Origin: Paenimyroides aestuarii
Lineage (GTDB): Bacteria; Bacteroidota; Bacteroidia; Flavobacteriales; Flavobacteriaceae
NCBI RefSeq assembly: GCF_024628805.1
Contig: NZ_CP102382.1
Location: 1 to 64,000 of the forward strand
Length of the DNA: 64,000 nt
Direction: 5' to 3'
Shown here: in pieces, positions 33,717 through 42,377 of the stretch
Numbering within the stretch: the stretch's first letter is position 1
How the letters are laid out: each line of letters starts with the position of its first letter
Position numbers and translations under genes: made by a program
Notes under the pieces: model-generated
What the model was told of the DNA's origin: nothing
The model's database searches: none
Seen by the model: the letters and a program-made list of their open reading frames with translations, nothing else

Positions 33717-34356
33717 AATCGCCATAAATTCGATACCAATTTTCTTTAATTTTCCAATTATCATCAGGGTTTCGTTTAGTCTTTTCTTCGAAATAATTCA
33801 TATTCTCTGGATTTTCAGTATATATTATTTTAGTGGATGGTGCTTCAAAAAAATTTCTAAATACAAAAAATAGAATGGTATATTGTTTTTTATCATTATA
33901 ATAAATCGCAATGTCATTTCCTCCATTCGAAACTATTGGAAATTCAAAAGGAAGCTCGCACATAAAACCATTATATGTAACATTTGGTTGCAACTCTTTG
34001 TTCTTTACTTGCTCTATAATATGTGTTCTTTTTTTAAATAGAAGGTACCAATCCATCTGTTCTATAAGCATCTGCGGAATATGATTTGCTTTAAAAAAAG
34101 TTAAACTAAACAAAATCAATACAACCGCTAATTTTAAAATCCTTTGATTGAACATTTTAGCAACTTTTCTGTTTTTAATCGAAATAATTAAGTTTCTGAT
34201 TATTATTACTAAAAAAAATAGTATCACTAACAACCAAATGAACGGAATTACAAAAAACGGAAAGAGATAAAATGTGAATATTTGAATAAGCCCCCAAACA
34301 ACTAATAAAGTTAGATATCCCTTTATATTGAATTTTTTAATAAATGCCTTAATCAT
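33715..34356 (-). CDS. Membrane protein of unknown function
   Basis: A 213-residue protein I do not recognise. The first ~60 residues contain two or three hydrophobic segments (LTLLVVWGLIQIFTFYLFPF, IPFIWLLVILFFLVIIIRNL) and another lies near 72-88 (ILKLAVVLILFSLTFF). The rest is an extracytoplasmic or cytoplasmic globular domain with many aromatic residues. It sits next to a decayed duplicate gene tail, in what looks like an accessory patch. Confidence 0.65.
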   Translation of the reverse strand: MIKAFIKKFNIKGYLTLLVVWGLIQIFTFYLFPFFVIPFIWLLVILFFLVIIIRNLIISIKNRKVAKMFNQRILKLAVVLILFSLTFFKANHIPQMLIEQMDWYLLFKKRTHIIEQVKNKELQPNVTYNGFMCELPFEFPIVSNGGNDIAIYYNDKKQYTILFFVFRNFFEAPSTKIIYTENPENMNYFEEKTKRNPDDNWKIKENWYRIYGD

Positions 34357-34361
34357 ACGTC

Positions 34362-34482
34362 TTAAAAATTACTGTAATACAATTGCTTCGATAAAATGGT
34401 ATATCCTCATGATATTTTATGCTGTTTAAAAGAAATTTGAGAATTTCCCTATTTTGCTTTTTGTAAAAATCTAACAAACTTT
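34362..34482 (-). pseudogene. Decayed copy of the 3' end of the DUF4173-like gene
   Basis: Translating the minus strand gives SLLDFYKKQNREILKF then LLNSIKYHEDIPF, matching DYYKEQNREIPEF and LLNRIRYHEDLPL at the end of the gene at 35023. After a one-base deletion near 34405 the match continues to QLYYSNF-stop against QLYYSSIK-stop. Only the last ~39 codons exist, with no start. It ends exactly where the upstream frameshifted gene's stop begins. It is a duplicated, non-functional tail. Confidence 0.85.
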
Positions 34483-34981
34483 TTATGTTTCGCGCTGACC
34501 AATTTTTACTGCTTTTCCGTCTTCAAATTCATTGTAAAGAACACTTGCATCAATGATAGCGAAACCAGATCTAAAACCAAGATAGTAGTTCCAATAATCA
34601 CTATTGTCTGAATTTCCTTCGTCACCTAACAATTGCTTAATTTCTGATTTCGTTTTTCCTATTAACATTTTACTTTCAATAATATCAGCAGATAGTTCAT
34701 AGCGTTTATCCTTGTTTGTCAACCACTTTTCTTTGTCAAATGGATAGTTGGGGTTATAACTCATACTAAAAAGCCACAACATAATTATTCCAATGTAAAT
34801 TAGTGGTGCAGTAAGAACGGTTGCAATCCATGTTGCAATTTTTCTTGTATTGTCAGTTTTAATAAGTTTTTTTTAAAAGCCAACGCCAAATAAAAAAAAG
34901 CAGAAAACCAAGAATTAAAAGAATGAAATAAACTTCAATACTTATTCCAAAAAATGTAGGTATATAAAGTGGTATCATCAT
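34483..34981 (-). pseudogene. Frameshifted membrane-anchored protein (possible pseudogene or slippage)
   Basis: Two frames together look like one protein. From ATG 34981, 40 codons encode a hydrophobic helix (VYFILLILGFLLFFIWRWLLKK) and stop at 34859. In the neighbouring frame, open sequence continues through a second helix (ATWIATVLTAPLIYIGIIML) into a 99-residue part starting at ATG 34782. Removing one A from the coding-strand A8 run (34867-34874) joins them into about 165 residues. The soluble part (IGKTKSEIKQLLGDEG) resembles SmpA/OmlA-type small envelope domains, which is inference. It could be a sequencing error, a decayed gene or phase variation. Confidence 0.6.
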
Positions 34982-35022
34982 TTTAGTATCGATTATAAGA
35001 TAGTAATTCAAATACATTGCTA

Positions 35023-36393
35023 TTATTTTATAGAACTATAATACAATTGCTTCGATAAAAGTGGTAAGTCTTCATGATATCTTATTCTGTTTAACAGAAA
35101 CTCAGGGATTTCCCTATTTTGTTCTTTGTAATAATCAATCAATGCTTTTTCGTTTCCTGACAAGTACATGAGGTAATTCAAATCGGCTGTGTCTTTTTGT
35201 AAGTTGTAATGGGTCATAATATTGCCCCAATTAAAAAGCGAACAACCAACCAAACTGTAAAAAAGCACCCACGACATACGGTCTATTAAATAAAAATTAG
35301 TTTTTTTATGCTGCACTTTTAGATAGGAATAAAGCAATCCTACAAAGCAAATAATTAAAAACAAATACACACCTAATCGTTTATAGGTCAACCCCAGTGA
35401 GCTGATATAAACTGAATTTTGATAAAATGCGGAACAAATAAGCAGTGCATTCAATGCAATCCAAATTTTTGTAAGTTGCAACAACCACCTATTGTTTTTA
35501 ATAAAATTCAAAGTATTCTTAAAGAAAAACAAAACAACTGCCATTGCCAGAAAAACCGATACAATGATTAAATAGATTTGGCTGTGCGTACGACTGCTGT
35601 ATTCGGAAATGTGTTGGATGCTTTGCTGTGCATTTTCTATATTGAAAACCACAATGAAAAATAAAAGCATTGCATTTAAACTAGCAAGTGTAATAACACC
35701 GCTTCGCATTTCAAAAGCTACAGGAATATAATTGAATGTGGGTTTTAAAGCAGTTTGCTCGGTGCGTGAAAAGTGAAATTTCAGGTTTTTATCAATCACT
35801 TTTATAAAGTTGAAGCTTTTGATGTGCCAAAAAACAAAACTGATATAAAACCCCAATAATATGGTGAAAATAATTAATCCGTTAATGTTCCATTCGTACC
35901 GATTATACCATTTACTAAGCCATTCACTTGATGAAACATATAATCCGAAGAAAACCGAAAGAATAACCAAAGGAATAACCACATAGGAAAACAGCTTGAT
36001 AATTGTTTTCTTGGAATCATCTTTTTTAAAATCCAACCATTCATCTACCTTAAAAAACCGAACCACAAACGCCGGCCAACTCAATACAAAATTAAACGCA
36101 TTGGAAATTAATTTCATTTGTGGATCCACCACGAAATAGCGAAACACAAACGAGGTGATTACAACGGTAAAAACAGTTACAACCGAAAGTAACCAAGCAT
36201 TTGAAACACTTGCTGCGACAACACATGCTGCCAACACTAACGCTTTTTTATTGTGAATCAACTTAGGGTGCATTACCAATTGTGTCACTACCAAAAGTAG
36301 GGCAAAAACAGATAGATTTAACCCCAATTCTTGATCGTAGAACAAAATGGTAAACAAAATAGCGCTGCCAAAAATTAAAAATTGTTTTTTCAT
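35023..36393 (-). CDS. DUF4173-like polytopic membrane protein
   Basis: A 456-residue inner-membrane protein with about 11 hydrophobic segments, starting with FLIFGSAILFTILFYDQELGLN and ending in a short cytoplasmic tail (QNREIPEFLLNRIRYHEDLP). The pattern and the LNLSVFALLLV start match the DUF4173/DUF4153 family as I know it; function unknown. A 17-bp operator with an overlapping -7 element lies 20 bases upstream, the same palindrome as upstream of the regulator operon at 37360, so both units are probably controlled by that regulator. A decayed copy of its 3' end lies about 540 bases downstream. Confidence 0.85.
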   Translation of the reverse strand: MKKQFLIFGSAILFTILFYDQELGLNLSVFALLLVVTQLVMHPKLIHNKKALVLAACVVAASVSNAWLLSVVTVFTVVITSFVFRYFVVDPQMKLISNAFNFVLSWPAFVVRFFKVDEWLDFKKDDSKKTIIKLFSYVVIPLVILSVFFGLYVSSSEWLSKWYNRYEWNINGLIIFTILLGFYISFVFWHIKSFNFIKVIDKNLKFHFSRTEQTALKPTFNYIPVAFEMRSGVITLASLNAMLLFFIVVFNIENAQQSIQHISEYSSRTHSQIYLIIVSVFLAMAVVLFFFKNTLNFIKNNRWLLQLTKIWIALNALLICSAFYQNSVYISSLGLTYKRLGVYLFLIICFVGLLYSYLKVQHKKTNFYLIDRMSWVLFYSLVGCSLFNWGNIMTHYNLQKDTADLNYLMYLSGNEKALIDYYKEQNREIPEFLLNRIRYHEDLPLLSKQLYYSSIK

Positions 36394-36412
36394 AATATAT
36401 TAATTTAAAAGT

Positions 36413-36429
36413 ACTTTGTATTTCAAAGT
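36413..36429. promoter_or_regulatory. Operator overlapping the -7 element of the DUF4173-like gene
   Basis: ACTTTG-TATTT-CAAAGT, a perfect 6-bp inverted repeat with a 5-bp spacer. On the minus strand its first arm forms part of TAACTTTG, an exact TAnnTTTG element, so a bound protein would block transcription. Confidence 0.7.
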
Positions 36430-36454
36430 TAATTCGTAAAAAAATAAGACTGGT

Positions 36455-36745
36455 TTACTGTCTCATTATTTTTTCGAGGAAAGCAAGATGTTGCTGAAAT
36501 GCCAACTTGCCTGTTTCTGTAATTTTATAGGATGTTCGCGGTTTTTTACCCACAAATTCTTTTTTAATTTCGATATATTCGTGTTTTTCTAAGGCGGTAG
36601 AATGGCTTGCGAGATTGCCATCGGTCACTTGTAGCAGATTTTTCATTTCGGTAAAATCTACCCAATCGTTCACCATAAGAACCGACATCATTCCCAAGCG
36701 CACTCTGCTTTCAAATTCCTTATTTAAACCGCTAATAATACTCAT
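36455..36745 (-). CDS. Small winged-helix transcriptional regulator (HTH_27-like)
   Basis: A 96-residue DNA-binding protein. The helix-turn-helix region is VDFTEMKNLLQVTDGNLASH and the wing is VGKKPRTSYKITETGKLAF, the pattern of the winged-helix family related to MarR/ArsR/PadR (PF13601-like). It directly follows the membrane protein gene at 36746 with no gap, so they form one operon. Matching palindromes before the operon and before the downstream DUF4173-like gene are its likely binding sites. Signal unknown. Confidence 0.88.
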   Translation of the reverse strand: MSIISGLNKEFESRVRLGMMSVLMVNDWVDFTEMKNLLQVTDGNLASHSTALEKHEYIEIKKEFVGKKPRTSYKITETGKLAFQQHLAFLEKIMRQ

Positions 36746-37360
36746 TTACTTATATTTTCGGTATAAAATTGCCCCATAAACAATGTGTAAAATCCCAAAA
36801 CCAACTGTCCAAAAGATCAATCCTTTGCCAATAAAAAATAAAGATAAACATCCGAGGATTATTTCAAGAAATCCTAAATATTTAATATCAGAATACGTAT
36901 ATTTTTCGGCATTAACCAAAGCCAATCCATAGAATATTAACGTGGTGCCAGCAACCAATCCATATAAATGATAGTGCAACAACGCCAAAACAAAAACACC
37001 GCCAACGAGTAATGGAATTGCCAATTGAACCAGAATTTTCTTGGTGGTAGCCGTCCAAATTTGTAAACCCAACTTTTTGCTTTTTTGGACTGTAAAATAG
37101 CATCCACAAAAAATGGCTAATACTAAGGCTGATATTCCCAAAATTAAAAGAAGGTTTACCATGTAACTTTCGTAAGGTTGCACATGATTACTCCTAACGT
37201 ATTGCATTTTTCCATTGGTTAAATACATTGCCAAACATCCAGTTACCAAACCAACAATGCCTGCTCCTATTCCAGATAATCCGCTTAAAGATAAAAACCT
37301 GGATGAACGTTCCATCATAGAACGGATATGTGCTAAATCGTCAGAAACTTTTTGATTCAT
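36746..37360 (-). CDS. Membrane protein cotranscribed with the winged-helix regulator
   Basis: A 204-residue protein with about six transmembrane segments after a cytoplasmic N-terminal stretch (SDDLAHIRSMMERSSRFLSL). Hydrophobic stretches include GIGAGIVGLVTGCLAMYL, VNLLLILGISALVLAIFCGCYF and LLVGGVFVLALLHYHLYGLV. I recognise it only as a conserved Bacteroidota membrane protein that often sits beside such regulators. The promoter with its operator ends eight bases before the ATG. Confidence 0.75.
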   Translation of the reverse strand: MNQKVSDDLAHIRSMMERSSRFLSLSGLSGIGAGIVGLVTGCLAMYLTNGKMQYVRSNHVQPYESYMVNLLLILGISALVLAIFCGCYFTVQKSKKLGLQIWTATTKKILVQLAIPLLVGGVFVLALLHYHLYGLVAGTTLIFYGLALVNAEKYTYSDIKYLGFLEIILGCLSLFFIGKGLIFWTVGFGILHIVYGAILYRKYK

Positions 37361-37368
37361 TGTAATTC

Positions 37369-37407
37369 ACTTTGAAATACAAAGTTATTTGAAATTTTAA
37401 TTATTCC
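37369..37407 (-). promoter_or_regulatory. Promoter and operator of the regulator operon
   Basis: Minus strand TTG at about 37405-37407, a 19-base spacer, then TAACTTTG at 37380-37387. The 17-bp palindrome ACTTTG-AAATA-CAAAGT (37369-37385) covers the -7 element and the probable start of transcription. Consistent with autorepression. Confidence 0.75.
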
Positions 37408-37419
37408 AATTTTTTTTCA

Positions 37420-37968
37420 TTAAATTTTGTTGCAATATCCTATAATTGCCATTGCATGCAGATTTATCTGTATTTCTTGCTGCTGCTCATTATTGATGAC
37501 CAATAAATCATTGGGTTGAAGGTGGTATTCGTGATTGTTTATGCTTAAATTCATGGATTCTTTGGCAAAGATAAATACAAAACTGTTTGATAAAACCTGC
37601 GTGTTATTAGCCTGTATCATGTGGGCAATTGCGTTTTTGTGCACCATAAAATTAAAATCAGCGCCTTCGGAAAACGATTGAATGGTATCGTTGGAATCAA
37701 ACTTAAAAATAGTGTTTGGATTGTAAAATGCCTCTGTTCCATTTTGATACACATGCAAATCGCCATTTAACATCAACAAAAAACGTTGGTAATTTTCAAA
37801 CCGAGTAAAAATAGATGGTGCTTTTGTGATGGTTGCCACGCTTATTCGAAACAAAAAATTGCGGTTGACATACAAGGCGTTTTCTGGATATATGAAATAT
37901 TCAAAGGTTTCGCCTCCGTCCCAAATTGTTGGATTTAAAGCATTTTTTGAAACTTTAGTAATTTTCAT
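37420..37968 (-). CDS. HutD/Ves-family cupin-like protein
   Basis: A 182-residue protein of the HutD (Ves) family, a double cupin fold. Landmarks are NPTIWDGGETFEYFIYPENALY, FRISVATI and FTRFENYQRFLLMLNGDL. HutD is linked to histidine utilisation in some bacteria, but no hut genes are visible, and Ves in E. coli has a poorly defined role in cold-shock conditions. It starts 13 bases past the MutS-like gene on the same strand, so it is likely cotranscribed. Function here unknown. Confidence 0.85.
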   Translation of the reverse strand: MKITKVSKNALNPTIWDGGETFEYFIYPENALYVNRNFLFRISVATITKAPSIFTRFENYQRFLLMLNGDLHVYQNGTEAFYNPNTIFKFDSNDTIQSFSEGADFNFMVHKNAIAHMIQANNTQVLSNSFVFIFAKESMNLSINNHEYHLQPNDLLVINNEQQQEIQINLHAMAIIGYCNKI

Positions 37969-37981
37969 TTCGCAGCAATTT

Positions 37982-39742
37982 TTAAATAATTTCCATTTTT
38001 TTCATGATAAAAGTAGCATTTTTATTTTGGCAGATTCCGTTTTTCAGCAAATAATCAAAATGCAATTCGTTGGCAATTATTTCCACTTCAAAGCATTTAT
38101 TTTCCATAGTTTCGGGATATTTATTTGTGGTTTCACACACTTCCAAATCGTGTGTTGCAATCATTCCCAACACATTCATCTGATGCAGTTTTTCAATCAC
38201 GCCAATGGTTCCCGATTGCTTGTCATTGGAATTCGTGCCCTTTAAAATCTCGTCTAGTAAAACAAAAATGGGTTGTTTTTCTGCTTCGGTAACAATTTGT
38301 TTCAATCGTTTTACTTCGGCAAAAAAGAACGATTCACTATCTGAAAGCGAATCGGTTAATCGCATCGAAACCCACAATGGCAAAGGATAAACGCTTGCTT
38401 GTTGCGCATCGATTGGCGCACCGCAATAACTTAAAACCAAATTAATACCAATGGTTCGCAAAAAAGTACTTTTACCGCTCATATTGCTTCCTGTTAAAAT
38501 CACAAAGCGTTTTTTGTGAAAATCTATCGAATTTCGGACTCTTTTGTCTTTTGGAATTAATGGATGACCTAAATTTTCAAAAGCAATTTGGTCTGAAGAA
38601 ATGTTGGGATATTGATAATCGGAATTGTTATAGGCAAAATTTGCCAAACTGTTTAACGCCTCTACCTCACCTAGAATTTTCATATACTCCCACAATTGTT
38701 TTTGATGGTTATTTTTCCAGTTTTGCAACTTTTTATACACCCAAAAATGATACTGAAACAAACCATTAAACGCTATAAAAACAAATAAATTGGCAATTGT
38801 GTTCAATTTTTCAAAGTGATTGGCCAATTGGGTTACAATTTCGAAAGCTGTATTTTGTTTGAATTTTAGTTGATTTTGCAGCAATTGAAGGTGTTTTGAT
38901 TGAAAAGATTGATTTTCAAAAGCTTGTAGCATTTTGGAATATTGCATTAATGCGTTGGAAATTTTGTCACTTTTACCGATTTCTTTCATGATGAATCTGC
39001 TAAAACTTCCCATGGCAATTAAATTCAGGGTAAAAAACAAGAATACCAATTTTGGAAAAACTGCGTGCAGATTAAAAATCCAGCCAAGAACCGATAGAAA
39101 TAGTAAAACAGGAAAAGCAATTGCTAAAATTTGATTGCTTTTTGGTGGGGTTTGAATGGATGATTCGCTCCATTTTTTTATGGCCAAATCATCTTCTTTT
39201 GCAGTATCAGCCAAGTGTGATAAGGTTTGAAAATGCTGGCGAAATGTTAAATTCGGAGCTAATTCCTTAATTGCTTCTTGTTTTTGAAGGATGTAATCGG
39301 CAGTGGGAATTTGCTGTAAACTTTCGGCCAAAGCTTCTTCTCCTAAAAATGTTCCCGTTCGATTGATGAACTGAAAAATAGAATGCGATCCAAACAAATC
39401 TAAATCATAAGAAAAAGCATGTTGCGGATTTTGATACGCCAAACCATCGGTAAACTGATAAGTTCCCGATAAAAATGCAAGTTCGTTGGTATTGATTTGC
39501 TTTAACGTTTTGTGATAGGCAACTTTGCTTTGCAATTTTAAGTAAACCGTTACCACTAATATAAACAAAACAATAAAAACCAATGCCACCCAGCCAAAAA
39601 CTTCTTGTTTGCGGTAGAGCATTAAATATAAAAAATAAACCGAAGCTGCTAATAAAACAATACGTGCAAAGCTGATAGCGTTTTTTTGATTTAATAACTT
39701 TTTTAAGATGACCTCTTGTTCTTGGCTTATTTTTGAATACAT
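37982..39742 (-). CDS. Membrane-anchored MutS-like ATPase
   Basis: A 586-residue protein with the MutS core (clamp and ATPase) but no mismatch-recognition domain. Walker A is TGSNMSGKSTFLRTIG, then SMRLTDSLSDSESFFFAEVKR, Walker B FVLLDEILKGTNSND and IATHDLEV. Two pairs of hydrophobic segments are seen near residues 23-70 (ARIVLLAASVYFLYLML and VALVFIVLFILVVTVY) and about 205-250, so it is probably a membrane protein, unlike true MutS. This is the MutS-related family common in Bacteroidota. Role unknown. Confidence 0.88.
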   Translation of the reverse strand: MYSKISQEQEVILKKLLNQKNAISFARIVLLAASVYFLYLMLYRKQEVFGWVALVFIVLFILVVTVYLKLQSKVAYHKTLKQINTNELAFLSGTYQFTDGLAYQNPQHAFSYDLDLFGSHSIFQFINRTGTFLGEEALAESLQQIPTADYILQKQEAIKELAPNLTFRQHFQTLSHLADTAKEDDLAIKKWSESSIQTPPKSNQILAIAFPVLLFLSVLGWIFNLHAVFPKLVFLFFTLNLIAMGSFSRFIMKEIGKSDKISNALMQYSKMLQAFENQSFQSKHLQLLQNQLKFKQNTAFEIVTQLANHFEKLNTIANLFVFIAFNGLFQYHFWVYKKLQNWKNNHQKQLWEYMKILGEVEALNSLANFAYNNSDYQYPNISSDQIAFENLGHPLIPKDKRVRNSIDFHKKRFVILTGSNMSGKSTFLRTIGINLVLSYCGAPIDAQQASVYPLPLWVSMRLTDSLSDSESFFFAEVKRLKQIVTEAEKQPIFVLLDEILKGTNSNDKQSGTIGVIEKLHQMNVLGMIATHDLEVCETTNKYPETMENKCFEVEIIANELHFDYLLKNGICQNKNATFIMKKMEII

Positions 39743-39774
39743 AATGTGGTTTTAAGTGGGAATAAAAATACGCA

Positions 39775-39806
39775 CAAAAAAACCATCTCGCAAATGAGAT
39801 GGTTTT
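39775..39806 (-). terminator. Terminator of the subtilase gene
   Basis: Stem AACCATCTC/GAGATGGTT (39781-39789 and 39796-39804) with loop GCAAAT and a T-tract on the minus strand, eight bases past the stop at 39814. Confidence 0.85.
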
Positions 39807-39813
39807 AGGTTGA

Positions 39814-41478
39814 TTACTTTATGATAATTTTTTTAGACTGTTCTGCATTATTTGATTTCATTTTCAAAATATACATTCCGCTTTTTAAAGTGGCAATGTG
39901 AAGCGGTGTGTTGCTTGTATAATTTTTAAGCGAAAGTACTTTTCTTCCAACGGTGTCAAAAAGTGCTAGTTCATTATCTGCAAATTGCTCTGGGAAAGTT
40001 ACAAATAACTCACTTGTTGCCGGATTTGGAAAAACGTTTATTGGTATTGCATCAATCTTATTGTTTGAAAGTAAATAGTTGTCTAAATAATTAAAAGCTG
40101 CTTGCATGTCGGGCAAAGGACCAATTGGTTTTGTGGTGTCGCCACCTTGAGCAATACCTGTTGCAACTAATATTGTTCTGATTTCCGCAGGAGACAAGTC
40201 ATAATTTGAAGCCTTTGCACGCGCCAATAAAGCAACCACACAACTAGCAACTACAGGTGTAGCCGAACTAGTTCCGGCAAATAAGATATAAGATTGATTG
40301 GAGTCGTTTCCTATTTTAGAGTATGTTCCATAGCCTGTTGTTAGTACATTTTCACCCCAGCCATGCACATTTACACGCTGCCCATAAGTACTAAAACTCA
40401 ATCGGCTGTGAGTGGTAGTACTTGATCCTGCACCAACCATCAAAGCTCCGGAGTCGCCGCGGTTCATATAAGCACTATAACTACTACTGTCTAAATTTTG
40501 ATTTCCGTTTCCGGCTGCTGCCACGATATGAATTCCTGCATCTGTTGCTGCCTTTGTAACATCCCAAACACTATTAACATATTCTGCTGGCACAAAATTT
40601 GGGGAACTTGAAGTAGAATTCGCCCCATTAGTTTGTAATTCATACATAATTACATCACCAGCTACTGATTGATTAATAGCAGAATTTATAGCAAGAAGCC
40701 TGTTGTATCCTGCAGAAGTAAATTCGGTAAAAAGTTTATACTCTGGAATACCATGTTGCATTCCTGTCACGCCATAAGCTCCGTCATGCGCAGCTACTAC
40801 TCCTGCCACAGCTGTACCGTGATCAATCCATGAAGGGTCACCAGCAGAGCTCAATGAAGGTTGATTTGAAAATTTGGGATCAGTCAACTCTTCGTGCGAT
40901 ACATTCATTCCGAATTCCACATCGCGCACCCGGATGCCTTGCCCAGTTATTCCTTGGTTCCATACATATTGCATGTTAACCCCAGGATCTGCTTGAATAT
41001 ACCCTTGATTTTGAAAATAATTTGGTGTTGTTGGCGGAATGTCTATAAAAGGCGGTTGAATAGGTGTAAGAGCATTTAATTCGGCATATCTTACAAATGA
41101 AAAGCGTTCCAATTGTTCTGCTAATTGATACAATTGCTCGTTGGGCAACTCATTATTTATAACATACATTCCTTTTAAAACCAATACAGCCTCATCTGTT
41201 TTAGAATATTTAATAGCGCTTTCACGCAATGATTGGAAATGTTCTTCATTCCAAGTAAAAGCTTCTTTTATTTGCAGATTATGCGCATCTACAAAGCTTT
41301 TAAAATCTTGATTGGAATTGTAATAATAACTATAAATTTCCTCTGTTTGTTCAGGAATTTCAAAAGAAACCAATAATTGATGCTTTTCTTGATTCATCAA
41401 TTCAAATTGCCCTTTCCGATTTTGAGAGTAACCCGAAAACCCAGCAACAACTAGCAATAAAACTGCTATTTTTTTCAT
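39814..41478 (-). CDS. T9SS-exported subtilisin-like serine protease
   Basis: A 554-residue secreted protease, start at ATG 41478 (an in-frame TTG is at 41487). Signal peptide about 1-18 (VAGFSGYSQ). A propeptide-like region (about 20-150) precedes the S8 domain with catalytic Asp in VRDVEFGMNVSHEEL, His in DHGTAVAGVVAAHDG and Ser in FAGTSSATPVVAS. The last ~75 residues (PINVFPNPATSELFVTF ... LKSGMYILKMKSNN) are a type A T9SS signal, so the enzyme is secreted or surface-bound. A -7 element TACTTTTG is at 41502-41509. Confidence 0.95.
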   Translation of the reverse strand: MKKIAVLLLVVAGFSGYSQNRKGQFELMNQEKHQLLVSFEIPEQTEEIYSYYYNSNQDFKSFVDAHNLQIKEAFTWNEEHFQSLRESAIKYSKTDEAVLVLKGMYVINNELPNEQLYQLAEQLERFSFVRYAELNALTPIQPPFIDIPPTTPNYFQNQGYIQADPGVNMQYVWNQGITGQGIRVRDVEFGMNVSHEELTDPKFSNQPSLSSAGDPSWIDHGTAVAGVVAAHDGAYGVTGMQHGIPEYKLFTEFTSAGYNRLLAINSAINQSVAGDVIMYELQTNGANSTSSSPNFVPAEYVNSVWDVTKAATDAGIHIVAAAGNGNQNLDSSSYSAYMNRGDSGALMVGAGSSTTTHSRLSFSTYGQRVNVHGWGENVLTTGYGTYSKIGNDSNQSYILFAGTSSATPVVASCVVALLARAKASNYDLSPAEIRTILVATGIAQGGDTTKPIGPLPDMQAAFNYLDNYLLSNNKIDAIPINVFPNPATSELFVTFPEQFADNELALFDTVGRKVLSLKNYTSNTPLHIATLKSGMYILKMKSNNAEQSKKIIIK

Positions 41479-41575
41479 AATAAACAAATTCTAAATTTCT
41501 GCAAAAGTACAAATAAAGTTGATTGACCTTACATTTTATGAGGTAGTTTATGCGCAGCTTAAAAAAAGCACTTCA

Positions 41576-42307
41576 TTAAAAAGGAATAATTGGTTTTATT
41601 TCCTTATAATTTCCCTTTTCAAAAACAAATAAAACCAAATATCCTCCTGCTCCATCAGAATTTAAAGAACTAATATACAGCACATCATTTTCTTTATCAT
41701 AGTTTACTTTAATAAACTCAAAATCAGAAGAATTAGCAATAATTGTTGGTTGGAATAAATTTTCTAATTCGCTTTGTGGAACTTCTGCCTTTTGATTACC
41801 TTTTTTATACTTTACTGATTTATAGCAGCTATTGGGCAAGCCGCCATCGGTTCCCCAAATCTGCTTTTCCTTATAAGCATAGTAAAAACCATCTTTTATC
41901 TTAAACTTATTAATTTGTTTGATGGAATTAAATGACTGAATAGTAATCTCAACTTCAATTTTTTCGATATCATTCCTAAAATAAACAGTATTATTGATTG
42001 TTTTAAAATAATTAATCTTTAAAAAATCGTCGATTTTTTGCAATCTTGAGCGGTGAATATATCCCACAACACTTTCCTTGTTGACAAGGTTCTCGTAAAA
42101 CACATATTCCCAATTAGGATTAGGCGTAATTGCATCTGTCAATGTTAGATAAACTAATTCGTTTGTTGCTACTGTACCAACTATTCCACCTTTAATATCA
42201 GCTTTTTCGCGTACATTTACAATCCCATCCTTATCTTTAATTAAAGCAAATTGAGCAGTAATAACCTGTGCTAAAAAGAGAAAAATAAATACAATTATTT
42301 TTTTCAT
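41576..42307 (-). CDS. Secreted SH3-domain protein
   Basis: A 243-residue exported protein. Residues 1-19 are a signal peptide (FIFLFLAQVITAQ). An SH3-like domain follows (DGIVNVREKADIKGGIVGTV), a fold that often binds cell-wall peptides. The remainder is beta-rich with no motif I recognise. It stands alone, upstream of the subtilase gene on the same strand; linkage to it is not shown. Confidence 0.8.
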   Translation of the reverse strand: MKKIIVFIFLFLAQVITAQFALIKDKDGIVNVREKADIKGGIVGTVATNELVYLTLTDAITPNPNWEYVFYENLVNKESVVGYIHRSRLQKIDDFLKINYFKTINNTVYFRNDIEKIEVEITIQSFNSIKQINKFKIKDGFYYAYKEKQIWGTDGGLPNSCYKSVKYKKGNQKAEVPQSELENLFQPTIIANSSDFEFIKVNYDKENDVLYISSLNSDGAGGYLVLFVFEKGNYKEIKPIIPF

Positions 42308-42343
42308 TATACCTTTTTTAGTCTAAAATACTGTTTTTCAATA

Positions 42344-42373
42344 AAAAAACCACCTTTAAAAAGATGGTTTTTA
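42344..42373 (-). terminator. Terminator downstream of folD
   Basis: Imperfect stem AAAACCACCTT/AAGATGGTTTT with one mismatch, T-rich on the minus strand, five bases past the folD stop at 42378. Confidence 0.6.
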
Positions 42374-42377
42374 TGAT

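Noticed and set aside
37982..39742. MutS-like protein as part of mismatch repair
   Set aside because: No mismatch-recognition domain, and it has predicted membrane helices; not true MutS.
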